A DNA stretch of 44,868 nucleotides from Candidatus Saccharimonadota bacterium. GTDB taxonomy: Bacteria > Patescibacteriota > Saccharimonadia > Saccharimonadales > EFPC-124. The translations under genes were made by a program, and so were the position numbers. The notes below the pieces were generated by a model. The model saw nothing but the letters and a program-made list of their open reading frames with translations. It was not told where the DNA came from and made no database searches. Location of the stretch: positions 1 through 44,868 of the forward strand of contig JARIHL010000014.1 in NCBI GenBank assembly GCA_029288315.1, given 5' to 3'. Shown one piece after another: positions 1-14,024 of the stretch. The stretch's first letter is position 1, and every line of letters begins with the position of its first letter.

Positions 1-1505
<1,505 letters not shown>

Positions 1506-1602
1506 TAAAAAATACTCTTATATTAAAAACTGACGTTGATTGCACTACCAAATTGTTAATATGCACTAAAGCACTCTAAAAATGGCTCACAGACTATTCC
1601 TG

Positions 1603-1631
1603 ATACTACAGTGATGACCTTTAGATGTCAA
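1603..1631 (-). promoter_or_regulatory. rRNA promoter TTGACA-N17-TAGTAT upstream of 16S
   Basis: TTGACA (1631-1626), 17-nt spacer, TAGTAT (1608-1603) on the minus strand, about 100 nt upstream of the mature 16S 5' end. Confidence 0.7.
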
Positions 1632-1653
1632 CAGTTTTAAATGGCAAAATATG

Positions 1654-2082
1654 TTACAAAAATCGCAACATTATTAAAGCTACTGTGAAGCCGATAAGAC
1701 TACCTGCCCCAACTTCCATCAAAGTATGTCCTTTTGCGGTATAGAAAGATTCTTTCTTTTTCTTACTCTGTAATAATCGTGTGATGACGACACCTTGTTC
1801 GCCAACTGCACGGCGTACATTGACCGCGTCGTATAAAACAACTAAAGCCAAAACTGCAACAATTGCAAACTCAACAGAATGTATGCCATTCTTTGCTCCA
1901 ATAGTAGCGAGGAGCGCAACAACTAAAGCAGAATGAGAACTTGGCATGTCACCTGATTTATATAATTGCCGATAATTGGTTAACGAATTTGATTTTAAGC
2001 CTTGCACAAAGTATTTCAGTGACTGAGATAAGATCCAAGCCGTAAACGGAATAAAAAGATATATTGATATAGTCGTTTCCAT
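1654..2082 (-). CDS. divergent PAP2 family (DUF212-like) membrane protein
   Basis: GDMPSSHSALVVAL, YDAVNVRRAVGEQ and GHTLMEVGAGSLIG motifs. Confidence 0.8.
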   Translation of the reverse strand: METTISIYLFIPFTAWILSQSLKYFVQGLKSNSLTNYRQLYKSGDMPSSHSALVVALLATIGAKNGIHSVEFAIVAVLALVVLYDAVNVRRAVGEQGVVITRLLQSKKKKESFYTAKGHTLMEVGAGSLIGFTVALIMLRFL

Positions 2083-2085
2083 AAT

Positions 2086-4617
2086 CTAATCTTTTTCTTC
2101 AGGCTGCCTTTCATCGTTTTCACTAAGATTTACTTGAGCATCATCAGCTACTAAACCTAAAGAAGCGACCGAATCTTCATTATTTAGACGCATAACTCGA
2201 ACTCCTTGTGTAGTACGACCCAATAAAGGAATATCCTTAAGGCCTAATCTAATGGTTTGACCATGCGTAGAAATAATGAGCACTTCTTCGGCTTTAGCAT
2301 CAAGCGAGCGAACCGTTACAAGGTTACCTGTTTTTGCATTTACAATCGCCGCTTTGATGCCAACACCACCCCTTTTATGAGTAGGAAAGTTGGCCACTTT
2401 CGTCAATTTACCATACCCTTTTTTACTCATAACGAGTAATCGACGATCGTTATGTACCAAATCAGCACCGACAACCACGTCATTAGTCCGGAGACGTATC
2501 CCACGAACACCACGCGCCGAACGCCCCATCGAGCGTGCATCTCTCTCATTGAATCTAATCGCTTGACCAAATGCAGTAGATATAACAACATCATCTTCAC
2601 CAGAACTGAGGTGGATCCACCGTAACTCATCATTATTATCTAGATTAATAGCTATTAAACCTGAATTTCTAATATTATTATAATCAGCAAGTGGGGTCTT
2701 TTTTACTACACCATGCGTTGTAATCATGAAAAGATAGCCTTTTTCATCTCTGTTCTTATCAATACGCACCATAGAAGTAACTTGCTCCTCGGGTTGTAAT
2801 TGTATGAGGTTCACTACAGCAATACCCTTGGCCATTAAGCTAGCCATGGGCACTTCATATGCTTTTAGACGAAAAACACGACCTTTATTTGTGAATAGAA
2901 GCAACCAATCATGAGTACTAGCCGTCACCAGCTGATCGATGACATCCTCCTCCTTAGTTGTCATCCCTCTCTTACCTTTGCCGCCTCTATTTTGACGCCG
3001 GTATTCATTCACCAATGTACGCTTAATATAATTCTCTGTGGTTATAGTAACTACAACCTGTTCGTCAGGAATTAACTCTTCGTCACTAAACTTATTGAGC
3101 TCTTGTGCGATGATCTTAGTACGACGTTCATCAGCATACGCCTTCTTAATCTCAAGAAGTTCATCTTTAATGATGCTCAAAATATGACTTTCGTTAGCCA
3201 AGATTGCCTCTAATTTACCAATTAACGTGATTAATTCTGCCAATTCATCTTCTATTTTTTTACGCTCTAAGCCGGTGAGAGTACGTAATTGCATAGCTAA
3301 AATGGCACGAGCTTGAATTTCAGTAAGTCCAAATTTTTCAATAAGATTTTCTTGAGCCTCATCACTCGATTGACTAGCGCGAATGACGCGAATGACTTCA
3401 TCAATGTGATCAAGCGCAATAGCTAAACCTTCGAGTATATGTGCGCGGTCTTTCGCTCGCTGCAATTCAAACTCAGTACGTCGCCGAACCACTACTTGTC
3501 TGTGTTTAAGATATTCCTTAAGAATATCCTCAAGACCAAGAATCTTTGGCTGAATTCCATCGATCAGGGCGAGCATATTATAGTGGAAGCTTGTCTGGAG
3601 GGGAGTTAGTTTAAATAATTGATTTAAAATCTTTTTAGGATAAGAATCCTTTTTCAATTCAATAACAATTCTGACTTTCCCGCGTGCAGTTTCATCTCGA
3701 AGATCTGATATACCATTAATTTTTTTTTCTTTCACCAGATCAGCAATTCGTTCTATTAGTGTAGCTTTATTAACAGCATATGGAATTTCGCTAACGATGA
3801 TCTGGTGTCTGCCCTTCACTCCTTCTTCGATAGTAGCAACAGCACGAATTACAACACTTCCTTTGCCAGCTGCGTAGGCCTGACGCATTGAGTTACCACC
3901 ATACACCACACCGCCAGTCGGAAAATCAGGACCTTTAATGTATTTGAGTAAATCCTCCAGCACAGTAGTATCTTGATGATCAATAAGATGAATAATTGCA
4001 TCAACAAGTTCACTAAGATTATGCGGAGGAATATTCGTAGCCATACCCACTGCGATACCCATTTGTCCATTAAGCAATAGGTTAGGCACTTTTGCCGGCA
4101 ATACTGCAGGTTCCTGTTCTGAGCCATCGTAATTATCACGAAAATTTACCGTCTTCTTGTCAAGGTCGGCTAATAATTCAGCTCCAATCTTTGCCATACG
4201 AGCTTCAGTATATCGCTGAGCGGCAGGAGGATCGCCATCCATGGAGCCAAAGTTGCCTTGACCATCAACGAGTAAATAGCGCATTGAAAAATCCTGCGCC
4301 ATACGTACCATTGCATCATAAATCGCCGTATCGCCATGGGGGTGATACTTACCCATTACATCGCCCGTAATACGTGCACTCTTTACAAATTTTGAACCAG
4401 GCCGCCAACCATTTTTTTCCATTGAGTAAAGGATACGTCTATGCACCGGCTTTAAACCATCTCGAACATCTGGCAGTGCCCGCGCCACAATGACACTCAT
4501 GGAGTAGCGCAGATAGCTCCGCTCCATTACATCTTCAACTGTCTCCAACTCTAAACTTTTTGAATGTTCAGGCCGCTCAACTAGCTCTCCTTCAGTTGTT
4601 ATTACTTCATTGTCCAT
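2086..4617 (-). CDS. gyrA: DNA gyrase subunit A
   Basis: [54 protein letters not shown]-terminal blades. Confidence 0.98.
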   Translation of the reverse strand: MDNEVITTEGELVERPEHSKSLELETVEDVMERSYLRYSMSVIVARALPDVRDGLKPVHRRILYSMEKNGWRPGSKFVKSARITGDVMGKYHPHGDTAIYDAMVRMAQDFSMRYLLVDGQGNFGSMDGDPPAAQRYTEARMAKIGAELLADLDKKTVNFRDNYDGSEQEPAVLPAKVPNLLLNGQMGIAVGMATNIPPHNLSELVDAIIHLIDHQDTTVLEDLLKYIKGPDFPTGGVVYGGNSMRQAYAAGKGSVVIRAVATIEEGVKGRHQIIVSEIPYAVNKATLIERIADLVKEKKINGISDLRDETARGKVRIVIELKKDSYPKKILNQLFKLTPLQTSFHYNMLALIDGIQPKILGLEDILKEYLKHRQVVVRRRTEFELQRAKDRAHILEGLAIALDHIDEVIRVIRASQSSDEAQENLIEKFGLTEIQARAILAMQLRTLTGLERKKIEDELAELITLIGKLEAILANESHILSIIKDELLEIKKAYADERRTKIIAQELNKFSDEELIPDEQVVVTITTENYIKRTLVNEYRRQNRGGKGKRGMTTKEEDVIDQLVTASTHDWLLLFTNKGRVFRLKAYEVPMASLMAKGIAVVNLIQLQPEEQVTSMVRIDKNRDEKGYLFMITTHGVVKKTPLADYNNIRNSGLIAINLDNNDELRWIHLSSGEDDVVISTAFGQAIRFNERDARSMGRSARGVRGIRLRTNDVVVGADLVHNDRRLLVMSKKGYGKLTKVANFPTHKRGGVGIKAAIVNAKTGNLVTVRSLDAKAEEVLIISTHGQTIRLGLKDIPLLGRTTQGVRVMRLNNEDSVASLGLVADDAQVNLSENDERQPEEKD

Positions 4618-4620
4618 AGC

Positions 4621-6612
<1,992 letters not shown>

Positions 6613-6727
6613 TCACGCACCTGAATTTTACAACCATTTTATTATACCTGGCAATTTATGTTCAATGCAACCTATTGTACTGAGTATATTTCTTATGCTA
6701 AATTTAAGGATAAGGAGTTAAATAAAC

Positions 6728-8623
6728 ATGTTTCGGAAAATAGTTTCCGGCCTGCCCTTTAGTCCAGCTCTAGTTGGGCAGCTAGGCTTTTACGCCAGGA
6801 GACTCAAAAAAGAACAAGCAACGAGACGTCTAGGACTCATTTTTACATCACTTGCACTTGTTGTGCAGTCATTCGCCGTACTCACCCCTCCAGATCAAGC
6901 TCTAGCAAGTAGTGCTTCCGATATTATTCCGGGAGGTGTTTCTTCGGTAAGAGATATTCTATCAATATATGACAGTGGTGCTCAAGGTAAGAACGATTTT
7001 AAGAATCTCATGGAATATTTTGGCGTTACAAGAGCTGAAATAGCAGCCATGAAGGCTGAAAAAACTTGTTCAAAAGATCACACTATCATTAGTTTTGGCC
7101 GTCAACATCTATTTAGTTCTGGAGAGGGTGAACTTACCCATCAAATACCGGCCCAACAAGGTGTATCTATTTTCTATTCGACACCTCTTTACCTGCATGA
7201 TCGCTTTAATGGAGGTTCGTTCTGCACTGAATCTTTTGTTGGTAACTCCGCAAAAATCGGCTGGTTTTCTGTTATGAAAAAGTGTGGTAATTTTCAGATC
7301 AAAAAAGACGTTCGTCGCTTACCAAAAGCTAATTTTTTAAGCGCTAGTTGCAAAACTGTCCAAGGTTTTGCTTACGATGAGAGACAACCCTCTCAGCCCG
7401 TCAAAGTATATCTTTTCTTTGGTGGCCCCCCTGGAAAAGGGAAAGTCTATGGTCCAATAACTGCTGATCAACCCACCCCCCATTCCCCTGCTGGTGCAGG
7501 GCATGGATTTAACTTTACCATTCCGGAACAGTATCAAGCCGATCAACAATCTACTGAAGTCTGGGGGATTATGCAACCACTTTCAGGGTGGGCAGAAGCA
7601 AGTGTTCAAATACCGAATACGGTAATTATTCCTGGCAACTGCTCACCACAAGCCACGCCAATTGTTGAATGCACCAGTCTACTTGTCAACTTGATAGACA
7701 GAACTAAAATTCGCTTCGCTACAACCGCACGAGTGGATAATGGCGCCCATATAGAAGCGTATACCTATACCGTCACTGACTCTCAGGGTAAAATAGTATT
7801 TAATACATCATATAATTCAGACAAAGTATCATTTACAACAAATATACTTACCCTTGGCGAAGGCACATACACCGCAAAGAGTACTATTAAATCAAGCGTT
7901 GCAAGCCTTGATGCCCCACAATGCACCAAATCAGTTACAATCGCAAAAGTAAATCAATGTAAGTTCAATGCCATTCTTAATGCTTCCGATAAAGACTGTC
8001 AACCTTGCCCTCATAATACAACACTGTGGTTAAAAGATGAGAATTGCGTATCTCCTATTACGCAATCAAAGATTGCAAAGAATCTTACGCAAGCCAATAA
8101 AGATGCTGATACTACTTTAGCCAAGCCAGGTGATCGTATTGAATATACGCTTCACACAGCTAATATTGGATTAACGACAACAACTACTAGCGTCGAGGAA
8201 AGCCTGGCTGATGTTTTAGAATATGCTACCTTATTCGAGAATGGTGGCGGATCTATGAACCTAACAAATAAAGTACTGAAATGGGATAAGATTACCCTAC
8301 AACCTGGCCAAGTCGATACAAGACGCATTATTGTGCAAGTCTCAGATAAGATATCTACTACTCCACGTGCGGGCAATAATCCTTCTTCTTATAATTGCAT
8401 TATGACGAATTCATACGGAAACACGACTAACATTAAAGTAGACTGTCCCCCGGAGAAACTAGTTGAAGCTACCATTCAACAACTCCCGTCGACTGGTAGT
8501 GGTGGTAATGTAATATTTGCAGGAGGCCTCTTTATGACAGTTACTTATTTCTATGCCCGAAGCCGACAAATGAATAGAGAAGTACGATTGCTTCGAAAAC
8601 AATTCGATGGTGGTACAGTATAA
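6728..8623 (+). CDS. secreted surface protein with N-terminal TM/signal, DUF11-like repeat region and LPSTG-TM C-terminus
   Basis: Hydrophobic LGLIFTSLALVVQSFAVL near the N-terminus, KPGDRIEYTLHTANIG DUF11-like stretch, LPSTG followed by hydrophobic segment and basic residues; AAGGAG SD. Confidence 0.7.
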   Translation: MFRKIVSGLPFSPALVGQLGFYARRLKKEQATRRLGLIFTSLALVVQSFAVLTPPDQALASSASDIIPGGVSSVRDILSIYDSGAQGKNDFKNLMEYFGVTRAEIAAMKAEKTCSKDHTIISFGRQHLFSSGEGELTHQIPAQQGVSIFYSTPLYLHDRFNGGSFCTESFVGNSAKIGWFSVMKKCGNFQIKKDVRRLPKANFLSASCKTVQGFAYDERQPSQPVKVYLFFGGPPGKGKVYGPITADQPTPHSPAGAGHGFNFTIPEQYQADQQSTEVWGIMQPLSGWAEASVQIPNTVIIPGNCSPQATPIVECTSLLVNLIDRTKIRFATTARVDNGAHIEAYTYTVTDSQGKIVFNTSYNSDKVSFTTNILTLGEGTYTAKSTIKSSVASLDAPQCTKSVTIAKVNQCKFNAILNASDKDCQPCPHNTTLWLKDENCVSPITQSKIAKNLTQANKDADTTLAKPGDRIEYTLHTANIGLTTTTTSVEESLADVLEYATLFENGGGSMNLTNKVLKWDKITLQPGQVDTRRIIVQVSDKISTTPRAGNNPSSYNCIMTNSYGNTTNIKVDCPPEKLVEATIQQLPSTGSGGNVIFAGGLFMTVTYFYARSRQMNREVRLLRKQFDGGTV

Positions 8624-8632
8624 GGAAGTATT

Positions 8633-9205
8633 ATGGCAGAGAGACAAATTGAAAGTCCTGAAAGAAAGGTTCCTTCGCTCGAAAAGACTGCTGGCGAACG
8701 TCTTGCCGAACTAGAGCGTAATCGAGAACATAAAAAAGAGGTTCTGGATAACGACTTGGAGGCTAGCATTGAGCAAGCACACGCAGAGGCGACTGCTGAG
8801 GCTCTTTTCACAAAAGAATATTCAAAAGAGCCTCAGCAGCAGTCTGCGGTTGAACGGGATAAAACGGTTGGTGTGATATCAAAACAAGAACGTGAGCACA
8901 CCTATAAACGTACCCTCAAAGATATTCAAAGCCATTTTAACGGGCCTGAGCGAACATTCAGTAAAATTATACATAATAAACCAATTGAACGCGCTAGCGA
9001 TCTTACGGCTAGCACTATTGCAAGGCCAAATTCAATTCTTTTTGGTAGTATATTTGCATTTTTAGGGGTGTTAGGCGTTTATCTTTACGCTCGCTATATG
9101 GGTTTCGCTTTAACGGGCTTTGAAACTATTGCCGCTTTTATTATTGGCTGGTTAATCGGTATCATTGTTGACTTCTTACGAGTTATCGCTAAGCGTCCTC
9201 GTTAG
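8633..9205 (+). CDS. hypothetical membrane protein (charged N-terminus, C-terminal TM segments)
   Basis: ORF immediately downstream of 6728..8623; two hydrophobic segments at the C-terminus. Confidence 0.7.
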   Translation: MAERQIESPERKVPSLEKTAGERLAELERNREHKKEVLDNDLEASIEQAHAEATAEALFTKEYSKEPQQQSAVERDKTVGVISKQEREHTYKRTLKDIQSHFNGPERTFSKIIHNKPIERASDLTASTIARPNSILFGSIFAFLGVLGVYLYARYMGFALTGFETIAAFIIGWLIGIIVDFLRVIAKRPR

Positions 9206-12200
9206 ATTTAGTTGACTTATGATCTGAAGATTTCTCTTCTGTGTGGTGTAGATTACCACGTATATCAATGAATATTTCATCTAGATTTTCTTCCTGTGCT
9301 GGTATTTGTTGCTCTTCAGTTTTTGGCCTTACAATTTTAAGCTCAGTTCCTACGGACTGACTATTTTGCATAATTGCTTGGGATTGCGTTTTTTCAACCT
9401 CTTGTAAAAGTGTGTTACTATCTTCAACACTTGGAGACGCAGCTTGTAGTTGATCAGCGTTCTTTACTTTTATATGATCGCCTACTCCTATGCTTTGAAG
9501 CTTTTCTAAACCAGCGGCAGAAATTGTGTTAATCTTTTTATGTTGCTCTGGGCTTTCAAGTGGCTTAGCTATAGGTTTTTTTGCTTGAACTATATTTCTT
9601 GAACTCGTTTGTATCGAAGAGGTTATAAGGGGAGGCTTCTGAGAAGGAGGGTTAGCAATCTTTTGTTTACGCTTAGCTAACCACTCATCAAGAAAAGAAG
9701 AACCCGTAGTGCTTTTAGGTTGACCAGCCGTTATACTCACGGGAGACTTTACTGATGGTTTCGTAGGTTGCTCATCTGATCTGAGGCGCTTAAATATCTC
9801 TTGCTCAACAGTCTTACGCGGTTGTCCATACTTCGCGGCAGACAGGCGCTTCAGAGCATTGGTAAGTTGTGGATTTGGCTTGCCAAGCGGAGGAATTAAA
9901 GACATGCTAAATGGCGCTGACGGTACATTATTAATCATTACAGAAGCCACTGCTTCAAAATTGGGGAGTTTTGTTAAGTCTTCAGCATCAAAAGTAGGTG
10001 AAAATTTTTTAACCATCAGCTCAGCATCTGTAGTGCCGATGCGTCCAGAAATAATTGTACCGACATTACCGATAATAGCTTCGCGAATTTTATCGTTTAA
10101 TTGCGTCATAAATTGGTTTGCCAGAATCAAACTTAAACGATATTTACGCGCCTCAGATAGAATACCTTCAAAAGAATCTGTCGCAAAATTCTGAAACTCA
10201 TCAACATAAAGGCTGAAATCTTTGCGCTGCTCCTCTGTTAAATCAGCCCTACCCATAGCTGCCGCCTGAAATTTCATAACAAATATCATACCGAGGAGCT
10301 GAGAGTTGAGCTCACCGGTTTTACCTTTACTTAAATTAACTAACAGAATTTTATTATTATCCATAATCTCTCTAAGATTGAAGCCACTTTTTGTTTGACC
10401 TATGATATTGCGCATCATTTCATTCGATAGGAAAGCACCAAATTTACTGACAAACCAACCAAGCACTTCGCTTTTATGATAGTCACTAGTTTGTGCCATT
10501 TCTTTGTTCCAAAAATCCAAAACTGTCTGATCTTTGACGTATTTTAGTTTTGACTTAGCAAAATTATTATCATTAAACACCTGTGGAATATCGATAAATG
10601 AAGCGCCTGCGGGATCACTCATGATAGTCAGTGCTGCATTACGAAACCAATGCTCATAGCGTGGGCCGATAATACCCGTATGCCCAGGATCATAGAGTCG
10701 ATACAACATAGCAATAGCTTCTTGCACGAGAAAGTCTTTTTGTTCTTCAGTCTCAAACTCGAATAAATTTAATCCAATTGGATTCTCCATATCTCCAGGC
10801 GAAAAGTAGATAACGTCCTCTACTCTTTCTTTTGGGACCATACCGAGCAAACGCTCAGCTGAATCTCCATGCGGATCAATAAAAGCAAAACCCCTTCCGT
10901 CAAGCATGTCCTGTAGGGCTAAATTCTCTAATAACCCGGATTTACCTGTACCCGTTTGTCCAATAATGTAACTATGCCTACGTCTATCAACGAGCCCTAG
11001 TCTTATCTCTTTCTTGACTCCTCGATATACATTATATCCGAGCAATAAACCTTCATCTGCCATATGAGTCGGTCCATCGACTTGTTTTGAGGCTTGTCGT
11101 TTAAGCTGTGAAGTGGGGGTATTGCGTTGATCAGGAAAATGAAAAACTGTAGCTAATTCAACACTATTTAATATATTTTGCCTAATCTCTGGTGGGAAAA
11201 AACGAAATATAAAAGAAGTTATGAAGCTTTCTACATTTTTTGCAAGGGTAAATTTAAAGCCATTTTTGCCCGGCGAGTCAAACAACGAAAAAGCAGCGAC
11301 AAGATTTTTTAAAATTATTTGAGACCGCGTTGCCGTATTGGACGAGGCAACTACCCTAATAAGCACTTCATAGCCAGGATGTCTTGTCTTCTCTTCTAGT
11401 GCGTCAATTGTTGCCTGTTCTAATGTGCTTAGTTGTCTATCCTCAAGTTTTGCTTCTTTTGGTGTCGGGGGTTTCCAAAGTGCTTCGCCTAATTCTTTTG
11501 CGGATAATAGGCCATTCATGCCACTTGGAAGTCCTTTTTCTTTTCTAATTTTTGCAGCTTGAGTTAATGAAGTTTTTGACCAACTTTCACGAGCTGGCCG
11601 CAATAATATTTGAATAGCCGCTCCATCACCATCAGTGACAACTGCAAATGCATTAAGTATTGCCTGCATAGCGTCGCGTTTTGTTTCTTCAAAAGTTGCG
11701 ATCGGATAAACAAAGTCCTTCTTCAGAGTTAATTCACCACCAATCGTACCGCTAATTTTGCCCATCTCACTAAAAATATTGTGCTCTTCGTGCTCTTCAA
11801 GCCGTGCGGCAGGATAAGCAGCTACCACTGCTTGTTTTACTACATCCAAAAGGACAAGTGGTACAACTACGTAGTAATGAATTAGTCCCTTAGTTGCTAC
11901 GATCTCAAACGCAATATGACGTTGGCCATACAGTCGGCTTTTAAAGCCTTTCGTAGCAGTACTAGAAATAATATTATACATTATCTGAGATTGTGAGATT
12001 GTCTCTTCAGTCACATCTCGAACATCACGACCCCCTACTTCAATATCATCACTTGAAGGAGGTAAATGTATTAATAGTGGCACCATTTTAAGGCCACGCT
12101 CATAATTCTTTGCTTCGCGGAGGACCTTACGATACTGCCAATAAGCAAGGTAGCCAAATAGCGAGAGCAATACTATTCCTATAAAGAAGCCAATTAAAAA

Positions 12201-12209
12201 CCCCGCCAT
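9189..12209 (-). CDS. VirD4/TraG/HerA-like ATPase (type IV secretion-type DNA-transfer or coupling ATPase)
   Basis: Walker A IIGQTGTGKSGLL; Walker B-like FSLYVDEFQNF; RKYRLSLILANQFMTQL; N-terminal TM. Confidence 0.85.
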   Translation of the reverse strand: MAGFLIGFFIGIVLLSLFGYLAYWQYRKVLREAKNYERGLKMVPLLIHLPPSSDDIEVGGRDVRDVTEETISQSQIMYNIISSTATKGFKSRLYGQRHIAFEIVATKGLIHYYVVVPLVLLDVVKQAVVAAYPAARLEEHEEHNIFSEMGKISGTIGGELTLKKDFVYPIATFEETKRDAMQAILNAFAVVTDGDGAAIQILLRPARESWSKTSLTQAAKIRKEKGLPSGMNGLLSAKELGEALWKPPTPKEAKLEDRQLSTLEQATIDALEEKTRHPGYEVLIRVVASSNTATRSQIILKNLVAAFSLFDSPGKNGFKFTLAKNVESFITSFIFRFFPPEIRQNILNSVELATVFHFPDQRNTPTSQLKRQASKQVDGPTHMADEGLLLGYNVYRGVKKEIRLGLVDRRRHSYIIGQTGTGKSGLLENLALQDMLDGRGFAFIDPHGDSAERLLGMVPKERVEDVIYFSPGDMENPIGLNLFEFETEEQKDFLVQEAIAMLYRLYDPGHTGIIGPRYEHWFRNAALTIMSDPAGASFIDIPQVFNDNNFAKSKLKYVKDQTVLDFWNKEMAQTSDYHKSEVLGWFVSKFGAFLSNEMMRNIIGQTKSGFNLREIMDNNKILLVNLSKGKTGELNSQLLGMIFVMKFQAAAMGRADLTEEQRKDFSLYVDEFQNFATDSFEGILSEARKYRLSLILANQFMTQLNDKIREAIIGNVGTIISGRIGTTDAELMVKKFSPTFDAEDLTKLPNFEAVASVMINNVPSAPFSMSLIPPLGKPNPQLTNALKRLSAAKYGQPRKTVEQEIFKRLRSDEQPTKPSVKSPVSITAGQPKSTTGSSFLDEWLAKRKQKIANPPSQKPPLITSSIQTSSRNIVQAKKPIAKPLESPEQHKKINTISAAGLEKLQSIGVGDHIKVKNADQLQAASPSVEDSNTLLQEVEKTQSQAIMQNSQSVGTELKIVRPKTEEQQIPAQEENLDEIFIDIRGNLHHTEEKSSDHKSTKSNEDA

Positions 12210-12217
12210 ATATCTTT

Positions 12218-12643
12218 CTATTTATTTAATTTAATATCTTTGCCGTACCGTTTCTTAATATAATCAGCCTGTAGTTTGCTAACTTCGTCTTCTTGTCTAT
12301 AGGGGTCTGTTCGTGTTTCTCGAACAATACGCTTCGCCTTATCCACCCATTCACGCTCAATAAGGTCTTCGTCAGAAGCTGAGAGTGGATTATCGTCCAT
12401 CAAAGTTTGCGCAACCGGTGTATTGTCATCTTGGAGGGAGGGTGTAAGGACCGGGATCACAGGTACAGTCGGAACTACAGCAGGTTCTGCTGGTGGCATA
12501 TGTTGTTGAACTTCATTCCGTTCACCATTAGTTGGCTGTTCATCTCGTTCAGGGGAAGGATGAGCTTCGATAGGCTGAGGCGTTTCTGGTCGATAGCCAC
12601 CCATCTCTGGAGAAGGACTGGGCATTGGTAACTTAGGTTCCAT
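12218..12643 (-). CDS. hypothetical proline-rich protein upstream of the ATPase
   Basis: ORF directly upstream and co-directional with 9189..12209. Confidence 0.55.
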   Translation of the reverse strand: MEPKLPMPSPSPEMGGYRPETPQPIEAHPSPERDEQPTNGERNEVQQHMPPAEPAVVPTVPVIPVLTPSLQDDNTPVAQTLMDDNPLSASDEDLIEREWVDKAKRIVRETRTDPYRQEDEVSKLQADYIKKRYGKDIKLNK

Positions 12644-12691
12644 AACTAGCTAAATTGTAACATAGAGATCATAAGCGTTTATAGGTGTTTA

Positions 12692-13066
12692 CTAGAATCG
12701 TCGAGTCACATAAAAACAAGCGATACTAATTAATAGAAAAACAAGCACAAAATCTTTCAAGTCTAACTGACCAATTGAATTAAGTGCCAGAAGAAATACT
12801 GGGCCAAGCGCGGTTATACTGGTCAAATAATAAAGCTTTTGCTTTTTTACATCTCGTTTCAATCCAATTAAATGTAGGGAAAATAGAGTCAGTGACAAGG
12901 TTATGGTATAAAGCATACTCGCAAAAAAAAGATACATCAGAACAAAAATCAAAAGCGTTCCCGCTGGGCCTACCTCCAAAGGACTTGTCAAATTAAGCAT
13001 GGTGATTAACATAGCCAAAGAGAAGAATGGCAAAAAATAGATCCAATATCTTTTAAAACGCTGCAT
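12692..13066 (-). CDS. hypothetical multi-pass membrane protein
   Basis: Several hydrophobic segments; GAGGTGAAG SD just upstream of ATG. Confidence 0.65.
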   Translation of the reverse strand: MQRFKRYWIYFLPFFSLAMLITMLNLTSPLEVGPAGTLLIFVLMYLFFASMLYTITLSLTLFSLHLIGLKRDVKKQKLYYLTSITALGPVFLLALNSIGQLDLKDFVLVFLLISIACFYVTRRF

Positions 13067-13118
13067 AACTTCACCTCAAATTCACTATACCAATAAGTCG
13101 TCCTTAATACGGACAGCT

Positions 13119-13380
13119 TGAAAGAAAAGAACCGAGCGGGGAAATCCGCTCTTTATGGTAAATCATTAGCAGTTCCCAGCTCGGCGACCAACCGCTCTCT
13201 TTAACAGAGAGCACAATGTGATACCGTCTAGCTTTTTATACCAAACGGCATTATCTATGCCCCGTCAGATGACGGGGCATAGATAACTCTCATGTCAGTA
13301 GTTGTCTATGCTCCGCCAACAACAAGGCGGGTAAGGTGCAAGCTTTTTTTATTTAACATTTGTTTGTAAAAGCTTACCCT
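13119..13380 (-). ncRNA. candidate structured non-coding RNA or leader
   Basis: Minus-strand TTGACA-N17-TAATTT promoter at 13410-13382; many stem-loops; 3' long hairpin (13184-13132) followed by U-rich TCTTTTCTTT; no ORF. Confidence 0.5.
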
Positions 13381-13381
13381 T

Positions 13382-13410
13382 AAATTAGCATCCTAGTTCT
13401 TAAATGTCAA
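13382..13410 (-). promoter_or_regulatory. sigma70-type promoter TTGACA-N17-TAATTT
   Basis: TTGACA 13410-13405, spacer 13404-13388, TAATTT 13387-13382. Confidence 0.65.
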
Positions 13411-13989
13411 TACTCGATTCAAAAAAATTGTAGTTTAAAATACATCACTAAACTGTTGCCTCGTTGCTAATCGGTAATTTTGTTGTATTTTACGAGTTGT
13501 AATTTAAACATCAAAAACTAGTTATGAACTACGTTACCTAATTAACTGAATTCTAAGCTTTTTACTGACATGACACTATAGAGCCGATTCTCAAAGTTTG
13601 CCTAGTAAGGCGAACTGTAACCTCATTTTCGTGTCGTATAGATAACTGAGCCGCTTCACAACTAAGGTATCCACGTGGCAGTTTGCTATCATGGACTAGT
13701 TTTAAAGTGAGATGGTATCTAGCAAGAACTGCCAGCACCAGGCTACTTGGCAAGCCCAGCACGATTAGTGTCTAAGGTATTTGATTAGAGAATTATAATA
13801 CGTGCGGCAAATTATCTTTGATAGAAGAAAGTCTATAAAGTAGATCAAGATAAGCTGAGAATTTGTGTACATATAACGATGATCTTATTTTGGAGGAATA
13901 GGGCTCTAACGCGTAGGCGCTTAGGTTTTTCGCGCTTTTAGTTATACATTGAGGTTTTCCACAATATATTCACAAATTAAAAAAACTTG

Positions 13990-14018
13990 TTGACAGCCGC
14001 TAGAATGATCCTTAATAT
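13990..14018 (+). promoter_or_regulatory. sigma70-type promoter TTGACA-N17-TAATAT
   Basis: TTGACA 13990-13995, 17-nt spacer, TAATAT 14013-14018. Confidence 0.75.
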
Positions 14019-14024
14019 AGGGTT

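Noticed and set aside
13119-13380. T-box or SRP RNA interpretation of the structured RNA
   Set aside because: No T-box consensus (GGGTGGNACCGCG) and no SRP helix 8 GGAA-type motif found
13562-13762. 66-aa minus-strand ORF
   Set aside because: GTG start without SD, and the region is better explained by RNA secondary structure
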